Shown: positions 27,988 to 36,439 of the stretch, in pieces
How positions within the stretch are numbered: the stretch's first letter is position 1
Layout: each line of letters opens with the position of its first letter
Notes under the pieces: generated by a model
The model's database searches: none
Seen by the model: the letters and a program-made list of their open reading frames with translations, nothing else
What the model was told of the DNA's origin: nothing
Translations under genes and position numbers: made by a program
Source of the DNA: Gemmatimonadota bacterium
GTDB taxonomy: Bacteria > Gemmatimonadota > Gemmatimonadetes > Gemmatimonadales > Gemmatimonadaceae
NCBI GenBank assembly: GCA_016191225.1
Contig: JACPPC010000001.1
Location: forward strand, 248,001-312,000
DNA: 64,000 nt
Direction of reading: 5' to 3'

Positions 27988-28647
27988 CTACCTCGAGGTG
28001 ATCAGCACGATCTGCACGATCGAGAGGGTACTGAAGGTCACGAACTGGAGGAGGCCGGCGGGGGTCCAGCCGTTGCGCGCCGCCCAGCCCCCCTTTGGAA
28101 TGCGCAACTCGTCGCCGGCCTTGGTGTCGAGCTGGCCGATGAAGGCGCTGGTCGGCACCTGACCGTACACGAGGGTGCTGTCGCGCCACAGTTCGAGCGG
28201 GCCCTGGGCCGCCGCCTCGGCGGTGCGGCCCCCGGCGAGGGCCACGGCGTCGCCCACGGTCATGGTCGCGTCCATGGGATAGAGCCCGGGGGCGCGCGCC
28301 GCCCCCTGCACCGCGATCCGCCGCAGGAAGGTGACCTGCACCGACGGGTCCTTGACGCTCGAGGCGAGGTCGGTCTCGAGCTGCCTTTGCAGGGCGTCGG
28401 AGGCGATGCCGAGCACCACGCGGGCGCCAAGGAGGGGGAGCGAGACCTTGCCGTACTCGTCCACGATGAAGTCCCCCGAGAGCTCGGGCTCCCGCCAGAC
28501 GCGAATGCGCACCACGTCGCCGGGGCGCAGGCCGAAGCTCCGCGGCAGGGGGGCGGCGGCGAGCGCGGGCCCGCCGGGCGGGCTGGCGCAGGCGCCCAGC
28601 GTCAGGGCGCCGACCAGCACGAGGAAAGAGAGTCGCAGTCGGGACAT
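27988..28647 (-). CDS. Wza-like polysaccharide export lipoprotein
   Basis: A 219-aa outer-membrane export protein. ATG 28647 gives a signal peptide ending in lipobox TLGAC (Cys ~19). The polysaccharide-export domain follows (LRPGDVVRIRVWREPELSGD, VDEYGKVSLPLLG), then one SLBB-like domain (GLYPMDATMTVGDAVALAGG). The hydrophobic end (VTFSTLSIVQIVLITSR) probably crosses the outer membrane, as in Wza, although that segment sits at the extreme C-terminus here. It is shorter than E. coli Wza and has fewer SLBB repeats. It is probably co-transcribed with the wzc-like gene. Confidence 0.93.
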   Translation of the reverse strand: MSRLRLSFLVLVGALTLGACASPPGGPALAAAPLPRSFGLRPGDVVRIRVWREPELSGDFIVDEYGKVSLPLLGARVVLGIASDALQRQLETDLASSVKDPSVQVTFLRRIAVQGAARAPGLYPMDATMTVGDAVALAGGRTAEAAAQGPLELWRDSTLVYGQVPTSAFIGQLDTKAGDELRIPKGGWAARNGWTPAGLLQFVTFSTLSIVQIVLITSR

Positions 28648-28730
28648 GAGGGTGGCCAAGGGCGTCCGGCACGAAACGTCGCCGGTGACACAACCATTGA
28701 ACGATTCGTCTGCCAGTAGGCAACTCCTGA

Positions 28731-29954
28731 GTGTTCGCCTCCGGGGCCGAATGCCCCGGGGCGCGTCGCTTGGCGCTCGCCGTGCGCCCACGCCCCCTCC
28801 GCACCCCACTCGTGCCCGCCCTCCTCCGCCGGATCGTGACCCGCCTTGCCGGACTGCTCACGCGCCGGCAGGTGGTGTTCCTGCCGCGAGTGGCCGGCGC
28901 CGAGGCGCGACTGCTCGACCTGCGCGCCCCGTACCGCGTGGATGCGACGTCGGTGGCGATCGCGGTGACCGACGGGCGTGTCGGGGAAATGACGATCGCG
29001 GTGCGCGGGTACTCGGGGCACTTTCCGGGGCGGGCGGTGTGGCGGCCGTGGGCGTTCGCGCACGCGGGCCCGTGCACCTACACCCTCGACCTCGCCACGG
29101 GGACGCTGTGGCGGGGCGTGGCGATGGTGGCACAGGCAGGCAAGGCCATTACGTTCCCGTCGCGGCGATTCGCGATCGACTGGGGGCTCGAGACGCCGTC
29201 GGGGGAGGTGGCGGAGCGGCAGACGGGGCACTACCGGCCGGGGGGCGACGAGCCCGTGGACGCGGCGTACTTCGGCGGTGGCAACTACGTGGACCACGAG
29301 GCCGAGAGCGCGGGGGAGCACCCGGCGGTGGTGCGGCTGCTCAAGTCGCATGGAGCCGGCCCGCGGGTGCTCGAGATCGGCTGCGCCACGGGGGGACTCG
29401 TGGCGGCGCTGCGCGCGGCGGGCTTCGACGCCGTGGGGGCCGACTTCTCGGAGTGGGCGGTCGGCCAGGCGACCGCACGCCTGGGAGGTGCGCACGCCTG
29501 GCAGTGGAACGTGGAGCGCGACCCGGCGCCGGCGGCGCTCGCTGGGCGCGGCCCATTCGATGCGCTCGTGCTGTGGGTGACGCTCGAGCACTTTCGCGCG
29601 CCGTGGGCGGCGCTGGCGGCGCTCGCCCCGCTTTGCGCGCCGGGAGCGAGGCTGTTCATCAAGACGACGAATGCCGACTCGCTCACGCACCAGCTGTTCG
29701 GCGGGGACTGGGAGGGCTTCTACGACTGGACGCACCATGGGGTGTCGGAGGTGGGGGTGCGCTCGCTGCGCGAGCGGCTCCCCGCGCTCGGCTGGCGCGT
29801 GCGCGCGTGCGCGACCGAGCTGGTGTGGGACGGGAGCGCCGACCCGCTGCACGCGACGGTGCGCGAGTGGCACACGCACGACGCCCGGTTTCGCCGGCTG
29901 CTCGTCGAGCGCGAGCTGGGCGACCTGGTGACCGTCGTGGCGGAGCGCGGGTGA
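28731..29954 (+). CDS. class I SAM-dependent methyltransferase
   Basis: About 407 aa. An N-terminal ~170-residue domain of unknown type precedes a class I methyltransferase fold (motif I VLEIGCATGGL at ~213; VLWVTLEHF acting as motif IV), with a C-terminal helical part. It probably methylates a sugar or sugar-linked intermediate of the polymer. This is the first gene of the rightward polysaccharide operon, divergent from wza with an 83-base spacer that must hold both promoters. The start is uncertain: GTG 28731 or GTG 28812. The end overlaps the next gene by 4 bases. Confidence 0.82.
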   Translation: MFASGAECPGARRLALAVRPRPLRTPLVPALLRRIVTRLAGLLTRRQVVFLPRVAGAEARLLDLRAPYRVDATSVAIAVTDGRVGEMTIAVRGYSGHFPGRAVWRPWAFAHAGPCTYTLDLATGTLWRGVAMVAQAGKAITFPSRRFAIDWGLETPSGEVAERQTGHYRPGGDEPVDAAYFGGGNYVDHEAESAGEHPAVVRLLKSHGAGPRVLEIGCATGGLVAALRAAGFDAVGADFSEWAVGQATARLGGAHAWQWNVERDPAPAALAGRGPFDALVLWVTLEHFRAPWAALAALAPLCAPGARLFIKTTNADSLTHQLFGGDWEGFYDWTHHGVSEVGVRSLRERLPALGWRVRACATELVWDGSADPLHATVREWHTHDARFRRLLVERELGDLVTVVAERG

Positions 29955-31279
29955 AGGTCGCCCTCGTGGTGGGCTGGTACTACCCCGACGGACGCGGCGG
30001 CACGGAAGCGTACGTGGCGGCGGTGGCGGCCTTCCTGCGCACGGCGGGGCACGAGGTGCGCGTGGCGGCGCCGGAGGCCGGGCTGGCCGGGACGCGGGGC
30101 TACGAGCACGAGGGGATACCGGTGTGGCGCTACGGAGTGACCGCGACGCCCACCCGCGAGGAGGGGCGCGGCACGATCGCGGCGCGGGGAGCGGAGGCGC
30201 TGCACCAGTGGTTCGGGCGCGAGAAGCCGGACGTGGTGCACGTGCACGCGTTCGTGACGGGGCTCGGGCTGGCCGAGGTGCAGGCGGCGCGCGCCGCGGG
30301 GGCGCGGGTGTTCGTGACGACGCATGCGGCGCGACTGGGCTGGATCTGCGAGCGGGGGACGATGCTGCACGACGGGGTGGCGCTGTGCGACGGGATCGCC
30401 GAGCCCGGCAAGTGTGCCGCCTGCGTGCTGCCGGAACGCGGAGCGCCGGTGGCGGTGGCGGGGGCGGTGGCGGCGCTGGGCGCCGGGGCGAGCGGTGTGG
30501 CTCGCGACCTGCTGCCGGGGCGCGCGTCGACGATGATCGGCATGCCGGCCCTCGTGCGCGAGAATCTCGAGCGGCAGCGGGCACTGTACGAGTGCACGGA
30601 GAAGTTCGTGGTGCTCACCGAGTGGGCGCGCCGCACCCTGATCGCCAACGGGGCGCCGCGCGACCTGGTGGTGCTCAATCGGCTGGGCGCGGTCCCCCCG
30701 CGCGGCGGCCCGAAGCCGGGACCGGAGGTGCGCCCCACCGTTCCGCCGGTGACGGTCGGCTACGTGGGGCGCATGGACCGCGTGAAGGGTGCCGACGTGC
30801 TGGCGCGCGCCGTGACCCTGGTTCCACGGCCGGCGGCGCTGCGAGTGATCTTTCGCGGGGCGGCGGACACGCCCGCCGAGCGGGCGGTGGTGGGCGAGCT
30901 GCAGTCGATCGTTGGCGGCGACCCGCGCGTCGAGTTCGGCGGTGAGGTCGCGCGGGCCGAGATGGGCGGCGTGCTGCGCTCGCTCGACGTCCTCTGCTGC
31001 CCGTCGCGCACGGTCGAGGGGGGGCCCACGATCGCGATCGAGGCGCAGGCGGTGGGCACGCCGGTGATCGGATCGGCGATCGGCGGGCTCGCCGAGCTCG
31101 TGATCGACGGGCTCGACGGCCGGCTGGTGCCCCCCGACGACGCGGCCGCCCTGGCGGAAGTGCTGCGCGCCCTGGCGGCGAACCCGGCGGCGATCGTGGA
31201 TGGCTGGCGCCGCGAACTCCCACCCACGCGCTCCATGGACGACGTGGCGCGCGACACACTGGAGATGTACCTCGGATGA
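29951..31279 (+). CDS. glycosyltransferase family 4
   Basis: A 442-aa GT-B enzyme starting at GTG 29951, which overlaps the previous stop. The N-terminal Rossmann half opens VALVVGWYYPDGRGGTEAYV, with HVHAFVTG in the acceptor domain. The C-terminal half has VGYVGRMDRVKGADVLARA and the E-x7-E-type motif EGGPTIAIEAQAVGTPVIG (~356). The centre has a Cys-containing stretch (CDGIAEPGKCAACVLPE, ~155-172) seen in some GT4 enzymes of this kind. It transfers a sugar from an activated donor to the lipid-linked repeat unit. Confidence 0.92.
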   Translation: MKVALVVGWYYPDGRGGTEAYVAAVAAFLRTAGHEVRVAAPEAGLAGTRGYEHEGIPVWRYGVTATPTREEGRGTIAARGAEALHQWFGREKPDVVHVHAFVTGLGLAEVQAARAAGARVFVTTHAARLGWICERGTMLHDGVALCDGIAEPGKCAACVLPERGAPVAVAGAVAALGAGASGVARDLLPGRASTMIGMPALVRENLERQRALYECTEKFVVLTEWARRTLIANGAPRDLVVLNRLGAVPPRGGPKPGPEVRPTVPPVTVGYVGRMDRVKGADVLARAVTLVPRPAALRVIFRGAADTPAERAVVGELQSIVGGDPRVEFGGEVARAEMGGVLRSLDVLCCPSRTVEGGPTIAIEAQAVGTPVIGSAIGGLAELVIDGLDGRLVPPDDAAALAEVLRALAANPAAIVDGWRRELPPTRSMDDVARDTLEMYLG

Positions 31280-32043
31280 TTCCCGACCAATCGACGGCCG
31301 ACGGGCAGGCATCGGGCGTGACGCGCGACAACATCGCCCGGTTCGCCGCGCCGTGGAGCGTGGAGCAGTACGCCCGTGGCGAGGCGACGCTGTTTCCGCA
31401 CGAGGCGAGACAGGTGGCGGCGCACTTCCCGCCCCCGCCGGCCCGGGTGCTCGACCTGGGCTGCGGCGCCGGGCGCACGACGATCCCGCTGGCGGCGCTC
31501 GGCTACACCGTGACGGGCATCGACTTGTCGCCCGAGCTGATCGCCGAGGGCAAGGAGCGGGCGCCCACGCTCGACCTGCGCGTGATGGACGCCTCCCAGC
31601 TCGAGTTCGCGGACCAGTCGTTCGACGCGGCGTTGTTCAGCGCCAACGGGATCGACTGCATCTATCCCCTGGCCGCCCGCGAGCGCTGCCTGCGCGAGGT
31701 GCGACGGGTGCTGCGGCCCGGAGCACCGTTCGTCATGAGCAGCAACAGCCTCGTGGGGCGCTGGTTCAGCGGGGGCTTCTTCTACCTCGCGGGGCACCTG
31801 CGCACGGCGCGCTTCCTGCTCGACCAGTTGGGCAATCCGCTCCGGCGCGAGCGCTACTTCTCGTTTCGCGACGGGTCCGGGCGGTACCGGCTGTACTTCG
31901 GCAACCCCTCGCTCACGATGGGCCAACTCCGCACCGCGGGGTTCGTGGACGTGCAGGCCGTGGGGCGTGGGGGGCAGGCCGACCCGCGGTGGATCTACTG
32001 GCACGAGGCGCACGTGCAATACGCGGCTCGGGTGCCGCGATGA
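31276..32043 (+). CDS. class I SAM-dependent methyltransferase
   Basis: A 255-aa methyltransferase of the Methyltransf_11/25 type. Motif I is VLDLGCGAGRTTIPL (~57), the acidic residue ending β2 is in GIDLSPELI, and a post-I block reads DASQLEFADQSFDAALFSAN. It overlaps the preceding glycosyltransferase by 4 bases. It probably O-methylates a sugar or a donor intermediate; the acceptor is unknown. After its stop, 51 bases of spacer lead to the deacetylase gene. Confidence 0.88.
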   Translation: MIPDQSTADGQASGVTRDNIARFAAPWSVEQYARGEATLFPHEARQVAAHFPPPPARVLDLGCGAGRTTIPLAALGYTVTGIDLSPELIAEGKERAPTLDLRVMDASQLEFADQSFDAALFSANGIDCIYPLAARERCLREVRRVLRPGAPFVMSSNSLVGRWFSGGFFYLAGHLRTARFLLDQLGNPLRRERYFSFRDGSGRYRLYFGNPSLTMGQLRTAGFVDVQAVGRGGQADPRWIYWHEAHVQYAARVPR

Positions 32044-32094
32044 GCGCCGCGCGATGACGCTCGGCCACGGGCGCGCGATGGCGCGCTCGGCCCG

Positions 32095-33015
32095 ATGAGG
32101 GTGCCATTCGCGGGAACGATCAAGCGGTTGGCCTGGGCGACCGGGTACTATGAGCGCGCCCTCGCCCGGCGGTCGTTCCCGGGCGTCGCGGTGCTCTGCT
32201 ACCATGGGGTGACGGTCGCGGCGGCAAGGCGCGACAGGCTGCCCCATGCCGGGCTGCACGTCGACGCCGGCGAGTTCGAAGCGCACTGCGCGCTGATCGC
32301 CGCGCACTGCCAGCCGCTCGCACTGCGGGAGGCGATGGCCATCTGGGCCGGCGAGGCGGCGCCCCTTCCGCGTCCGGTGCTGGTGACCTTCGACGACGGC
32401 TACCGGTCGCTGCTGCAGGTGGCGCTGCCGATCCTGAGGCGGCATGGCGTGCCCGCGACCGTCTTCGCCTGCACCGGCCCGATCGCGAACGGGACGGCAT
32501 TCTGGTTCGACGACCTCGCCCGGTCGCGGGGCGAGAGCGCCGCCGAAGCGGCCAAGGCGCTGCCGTACGCGGAATGGCGGGCGCTGGTGGAAACGACCGG
32601 CGGCCTGGCGACCCGGCACCTCAGCGGCGACCCGCTCGCGCCGCTCTCCGTGGCCGAGTTCACCGCACTGGCCCACGACCCGCTGGTGAGCGTCGGGGCG
32701 CACACGGCCACGCACCCGATTCTCGCGCGGGCGCCGGAGGCGGTGCAACGCGACGAGATCGCGCGATCGCTCGACGCGATCGCCGGCTGGACCGGCGCTC
32801 GTCCGACGAGCTTCGCCTACCCGAACGGCCGCCCCGGCGCCGATTACGACGACCGCACCCGCTCGGCCCTGCGCGACGCCGCCGTCACGGTGGCGTTCAG
32901 CACGCACGAGGGCTGGGCGCACTGCGGCGAGCCGCCGCTGGATCGCTCGCGGTTCGTGATGCGCCATGGCACGAGCGCCGCCGAGCTCGCGCACCGGATG
33001 TGCCACTCGTGGTGA
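32095..33015 (+). CDS. polysaccharide deacetylase (CE4/NodB family)
   Basis: A 306-aa carbohydrate esterase 4. The metal-binding motif TFDDGYRS (~97) and the H-x3-H pair HTATH (~202) are present, with AYPNGRPGADYD further on and the C-terminal RHG motif. It removes N-acetyl groups from GlcNAc-type sugars, here probably in the repeat unit or on a precursor. No signal peptide is obvious, so it may act in the cytoplasm on the lipid-linked unit. The ORF start ATG 32095 lacks a clear SD. Confidence 0.9.
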   Translation: MRVPFAGTIKRLAWATGYYERALARRSFPGVAVLCYHGVTVAAARRDRLPHAGLHVDAGEFEAHCALIAAHCQPLALREAMAIWAGEAAPLPRPVLVTFDDGYRSLLQVALPILRRHGVPATVFACTGPIANGTAFWFDDLARSRGESAAEAAKALPYAEWRALVETTGGLATRHLSGDPLAPLSVAEFTALAHDPLVSVGAHTATHPILARAPEAVQRDEIARSLDAIAGWTGARPTSFAYPNGRPGADYDDRTRSALRDAAVTVAFSTHEGWAHCGEPPLDRSRFVMRHGTSAAELAHRMCHSW

Positions 33016-33373
33016 CGAGCCGGGAGATCGAGTCCTGCGACGCGGCCCGCGCGACGCCGAGCCCGGGCCCCGTGCCGGGGAGCGGTTCGCCGCCAGCGTG
33101 GCGTCGAACGACCCGGAGCCACTGCCGTGGTGCGAGTCGGCCCAGGCGCCGTTCGCGTCCCCGACCGGGGCGCGCGGGGCGGAGCTCGGCTGCGGCCACC
33201 GCGAATCGCTCGAGGTGATGCGCCGTCGCGGACTGGACCGGCGCGGCTGCGTCGCGCTGGCGCGGGGCCATGCGCCTCCGCGCCGGCGGCTGGCCCCGGG
33301 CACCTTGTGCACGATCGACCGGGGGCGCGGCCTCGGCGAGCTCGTGCTCGGCGCCGCCGTACGCGAGGGCTGA
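33012..33373 (+). pseudogene. decayed small gene, possible methyltransferase remnant
   Basis: The deacetylase stop overlaps a GTG at 33012 (GTGA), as at most junctions here. That frame reads TSREIESCDAARA and then loses coding character near 33080. The strong coding bias moves to another frame, which continues to a TGA at 33371-33373, 2 bases before the next gene. That part contains GAELGCGHRESLEVMRRRGL, like motif I of a class I methyltransferase, but the fold is cut short. It is probably a frameshifted, truncated methyltransferase, possibly related to its neighbours. The 135-aa ORF from 32966 is an alternative reading. Confidence 0.42.
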
Positions 33374-33375
33374 CC

Positions 33376-34602
33376 ATGGCGCGCATCGCGATCGTCACGT
33401 CGGGGCACCTGTCGACGAGCCCGCGCGTCTGGCGCGAGGCCGACGCGCTGGCGGCCGCGGGGCACGCCGTGACGGCCACCGGCGTCTGGCTCGATGCCCG
33501 GCAGGCGGAGTGGGACCTCGCGCTGCTGGCCGGCCGCGGCTGGAGCTGGTCGGTGGCCGCCGACCTGCGGGGGGGCACGATCGGCTCGCGGCTGGCGCGC
33601 ACGCGGGCACGGGTGCGATCGCGCGCGGGACGCAGCCGGGTGCGCCTGCGCCTCGGCGACGACCCGCACGCGCTCGGCTATGCGGTGGACAAGCTGGAGC
33701 GCGTGGCGCGGCGCGAGCACGCCGACCTGACGATCCTGCACCTCGAGCCCGCCCTCTGGATCGGAGAACGGCTGCTGGCGCGGGGCTGGCGAATCGCGGT
33801 CGACATCGAGGACTGGTACAGCGAGAACCACCCGGAGCTGGCGCGCCGCGACCCACAGGTGGCACAGCTCGCGCGGCTGGAGTCGCGCGTCTTTCGCGCC
33901 GCCCGCTCGGCGACCACGACCTCGGCGGCGATGGCCCGGGCGCTGGCGGCCGCGCATGGCATGGCGCCACCGGCGGTCGTCTACAACAGCCTCCGCGAGG
34001 CGCCGCTGGCGAACGCGGCGCCATCCGACGAGCTGCGACTGCTCTGGCTGTCGCAGACCGTGGGGATGGGGCGCGGGCTCGAGGACCTGGTGGCGGCGCT
34101 GCGCCGGCTCCCCGCGTCGTGGCGGCTGACGCTGGTCGGATCGGCCCCCGCGGCGATGCGCGCCTGGGCCCGGGCGCAGCTCGGCGACGCCCTGTTCGAA
34201 CGGGTGAGGTGGCAGTCGCGGGTGGCGCCACAGGACCTCGACGCGATCGTGACCGCGCACGACGTGGGGTTGGCGCTCGAGGTGCCGGTGTGCCGCAACA
34301 AGGACCTCACCGTGAGCAACAAGCTCCTTCACTACCTGCAGGGCGGACTCGCGGCGCTGGCGAGCGACACCGCGGGCCAGCGGGAGGTGATGGAGCAGGT
34401 GCCGGGAGCCGGGGCGGTCTACCGTGCCGGCAACGCCGACGCCCTCGCCGGGTCGCTCGCCCCGTGGCTCGAGAACCCGGCGGCCGTGCAGGCGGGGCGC
34501 GCGGCGCGCCACCGCGCGGCGAACGACGCGCTGGGCCTGCACACGCAGGTGCCGCGACTGGTGGCGAGCGTGGCGCGCGCCCTCGACGGGGCGGGCGCAT
34601 GA
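33376..34602 (+). CDS. glycosyltransferase family 4
   Basis: A 408-aa GT-B enzyme. The N-terminal half has RIAIVTSGHLSTSPRVWREA and a VDIEDWYSE block. In the C-terminal half are LRLLWLSQTVGMGRGLEDLV and the donor-site region VCRNKDLTVSNKLLHYLQGG, which replaces the classic E-x7-E motif in this subgroup. It adds one sugar of the repeat unit; donor and acceptor are unknown. Start ATG 33376 comes 2 bases after the remnant at 33012-33373. The end overlaps the next gene by 4 bases. Confidence 0.87.
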   Translation: MARIAIVTSGHLSTSPRVWREADALAAAGHAVTATGVWLDARQAEWDLALLAGRGWSWSVAADLRGGTIGSRLARTRARVRSRAGRSRVRLRLGDDPHALGYAVDKLERVARREHADLTILHLEPALWIGERLLARGWRIAVDIEDWYSENHPELARRDPQVAQLARLESRVFRAARSATTTSAAMARALAAAHGMAPPAVVYNSLREAPLANAAPSDELRLLWLSQTVGMGRGLEDLVAALRRLPASWRLTLVGSAPAAMRAWARAQLGDALFERVRWQSRVAPQDLDAIVTAHDVGLALEVPVCRNKDLTVSNKLLHYLQGGLAALASDTAGQREVMEQVPGAGAVYRAGNADALAGSLAPWLENPAAVQAGRAARHRAANDALGLHTQVPRLVASVARALDGAGA

Positions 34603-35654
34603 GCGCGGCGCTGCGCGTGGCGATCACCGCCGACCCGTACATCCCCGTGCCCCCGGTGCACTACGGGGGCATCGAGCGGGTGATCGACTTCCTCGTGCGC
34701 GGGCTCGCGTCACGCGGGCACGAGGTCACGCTCGTGGCGCACCCGGGGAGCCGCACGCCCGCGGCGCTGGTGCCGTACGGCTCGGGGAGACACTTCGGGC
34801 GGGCCGAGCGCCTCGCGGAGCTGGCGCAGGTGGGCGGCGCCCTGTGGGCGCGACGGGACCGCGTGGACGTGGTGCACTCGTTCGGGCGGCTCGCCGCGTT
34901 GCTGCCGGTGCTGCCGATGCGCCGGGTCGGCAAGGTGCAGAGCTACCAGCGGGAGTCGGTCCCGTGGGGGAGCTGCGCGGTCGCCGCGGCGCTGGCCGGC
35001 GACTCGCTGCGCTTCACGGGGTGCGGCACGCACATGTGGGACCGCGACGAGAACGGCGATCGCGCGCGCTGGCGCACCGTGTTCAACGGCGTGGAGCTGG
35101 CGCGGTACCCGTTCAGGCCGGCGGTGCCGGCCGACGCGCCCCTCGTCTTTCTCGGCCGCCTCGACCGGATCAAGGGGGCGCACCACGCGATCGACGTCGC
35201 GCGGGCGAGCGGCCGGCGGCTGGTGCTGGCCGGGCCGCGGACGGAGCACGGCGACGAGGCCGCGTACTTCGACCGGGCAATCGCGCCGCACGTCGACGGC
35301 GCGGCGGTGTCGTGGATCGGGCCGGTGGACGACGCGCGGAAGGCGGCCCTGCTCGGTGGCGCGGCGGCCCTGCTGATGCTGGTGGAGTGGGACGAGCCCT
35401 TCGGCATCGTGATGGCCGAGGCGCTCGCCTGCGGCACGCCGGTGATCGGCTTCGCACGCGGCAGCGTGGGCGAGGTGGTGCGCGACGGCGTGACGGGCTT
35501 CACCTGCCGCGACGCGAACGGGGCCGTGGCGGCCGTGGCACGGCTCGGCTCGATCGACCGCGCGGCCGCGCGCGCCGACTGCGAGGCGCGGTTCTCGAGC
35601 GAGTCGATCGTGGCACAGTACGAGTCGCTCTATCGCGAGGTCGGGCACCGGTGA
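34599..35654 (+). CDS. glycosyltransferase family 4
   Basis: A 351-aa GT4. The N-terminal part has DPYIPVPPVHYGGIERVI, typical of GT4 enzymes annotated near UDP-sugar transferases. The C-terminal part has LVFLGRLDRIKGAHHAIDVA and the E-x7-E motif EPFGIVMAEALACGTPVIG. It is one of a run of retaining glycosyltransferases building the polymer repeat. ATG 34599 overlaps the previous stop, and its own stop overlaps the following GTG, both by 4 bases. Confidence 0.92.
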   Translation: MSAALRVAITADPYIPVPPVHYGGIERVIDFLVRGLASRGHEVTLVAHPGSRTPAALVPYGSGRHFGRAERLAELAQVGGALWARRDRVDVVHSFGRLAALLPVLPMRRVGKVQSYQRESVPWGSCAVAAALAGDSLRFTGCGTHMWDRDENGDRARWRTVFNGVELARYPFRPAVPADAPLVFLGRLDRIKGAHHAIDVARASGRRLVLAGPRTEHGDEAAYFDRAIAPHVDGAAVSWIGPVDDARKAALLGGAAALLMLVEWDEPFGIVMAEALACGTPVIGFARGSVGEVVRDGVTGFTCRDANGAVAAVARLGSIDRAAARADCEARFSSESIVAQYESLYREVGHR

Positions 35655-36439
35655 TCGGGGCGCCGTTGCGTGGCCGGCCCGCCAGCGGCCCCGGGCCGGG
35701 CGTGCCCGGGGGCAGCCGCGCGCCCACCGTGCGGCAGCGGCTTGGCGCGTGGATTCACGCCCACGCGCCGGCCAGCCGGTCGTCCGTTTCGCTGCTGCGC
35801 GACGAACTGGCCGCGGTGCGCGTGCGCCTCGCGTACGCGCTGCTTCCGTGGTGGCGCGCGCGGGCCCGGGCGCTGCGCCGCGCGCGCGACGTGCGCGTGA
35901 ACGTGGGGTGCGGGCCGTTCGTGCTGCCGGGCTTCCTGAACCTCGACGTGGCGGCCGCGGCGCCGGGAGTCGTTCGCTGGGATTGCCGCACGAGCCTCCC
36001 GCTCGCGGACGGCGCGGCGGCGGGAATCCGCATCGAGCACTTCTTCGAGCACGTGGACCCGCGCGATCACGCGCCGCGCCTGCTCGCGGATTGCCACCGG
36101 GCGCTCGCTCCGGGAGGCACGCTGCGGGTCATCGTCCCCGATGCCGGCGCGTACCTTGCAGCGTACGCCGCGCCGGGCACGGACGCGCTCGCCGCGATCG
36201 GCGTGCCGGTCCCCTTTCCCGACGACCTGCCGACGCGCATGGACGTGATCGCCTTTGCCTTTCACCAGTGGCACGAGCACCGCTGGGGCTACGACGCCGA
36301 GTCGCTGCAGCAGCGGCTGCGCGCGGCCGGCTTTCGCGAGGTGACGCGCGTGCGGCACGGCGAGGGGCATGACGCCCGGCTGGCGCAGGATCGCGCCGAG
36401 CACCGGCCGTACTCCCTGTATGTCGAGGGACGGAAGTGA
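35651..36439 (+). CDS. SAM-dependent methyltransferase, short type
   Basis: A 262-aa product from GTG 35651. The first ~75 residues are basic and poorly conserved. The catalytic core opens VNVGCGPFVLPGFLNLDV (~81), followed by IRIEHFFEHVDP, ALAPGGTLRVIVPDAGAYL and a C-terminal WHEHRWGYDAESL block. This matches methyltransferases often found in O-antigen and capsule loci, some of which may bind SAM without methylating a sugar. Function is likely modification of the repeat unit. It overlaps both neighbours by 4 bases. Confidence 0.85.
   Translation: MIGAPLRGRPASGPGPGVPGGSRAPTVRQRLGAWIHAHAPASRSSVSLLRDELAAVRVRLAYALLPWWRARARALRRARDVRVNVGCGPFVLPGFLNLDVAAAAPGVVRWDCRTSLPLADGAAAGIRIEHFFEHVDPRDHAPRLLADCHRALAPGGTLRVIVPDAGAYLAAYAAPGTDALAAIGVPVPFPDDLPTRMDVIAFAFHQWHEHRWGYDAESLQQRLRAAGFREVTRVRHGEGHDARLAQDRAEHRPYSLYVEGRK

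Noticed and set aside
25321-28719. Plus-strand frames opposite wzc and wza
   Set aside because: Antisense shadows rich in Gly/Glu/Arg with no recognisable fold. The minus-strand genes are unmistakable.
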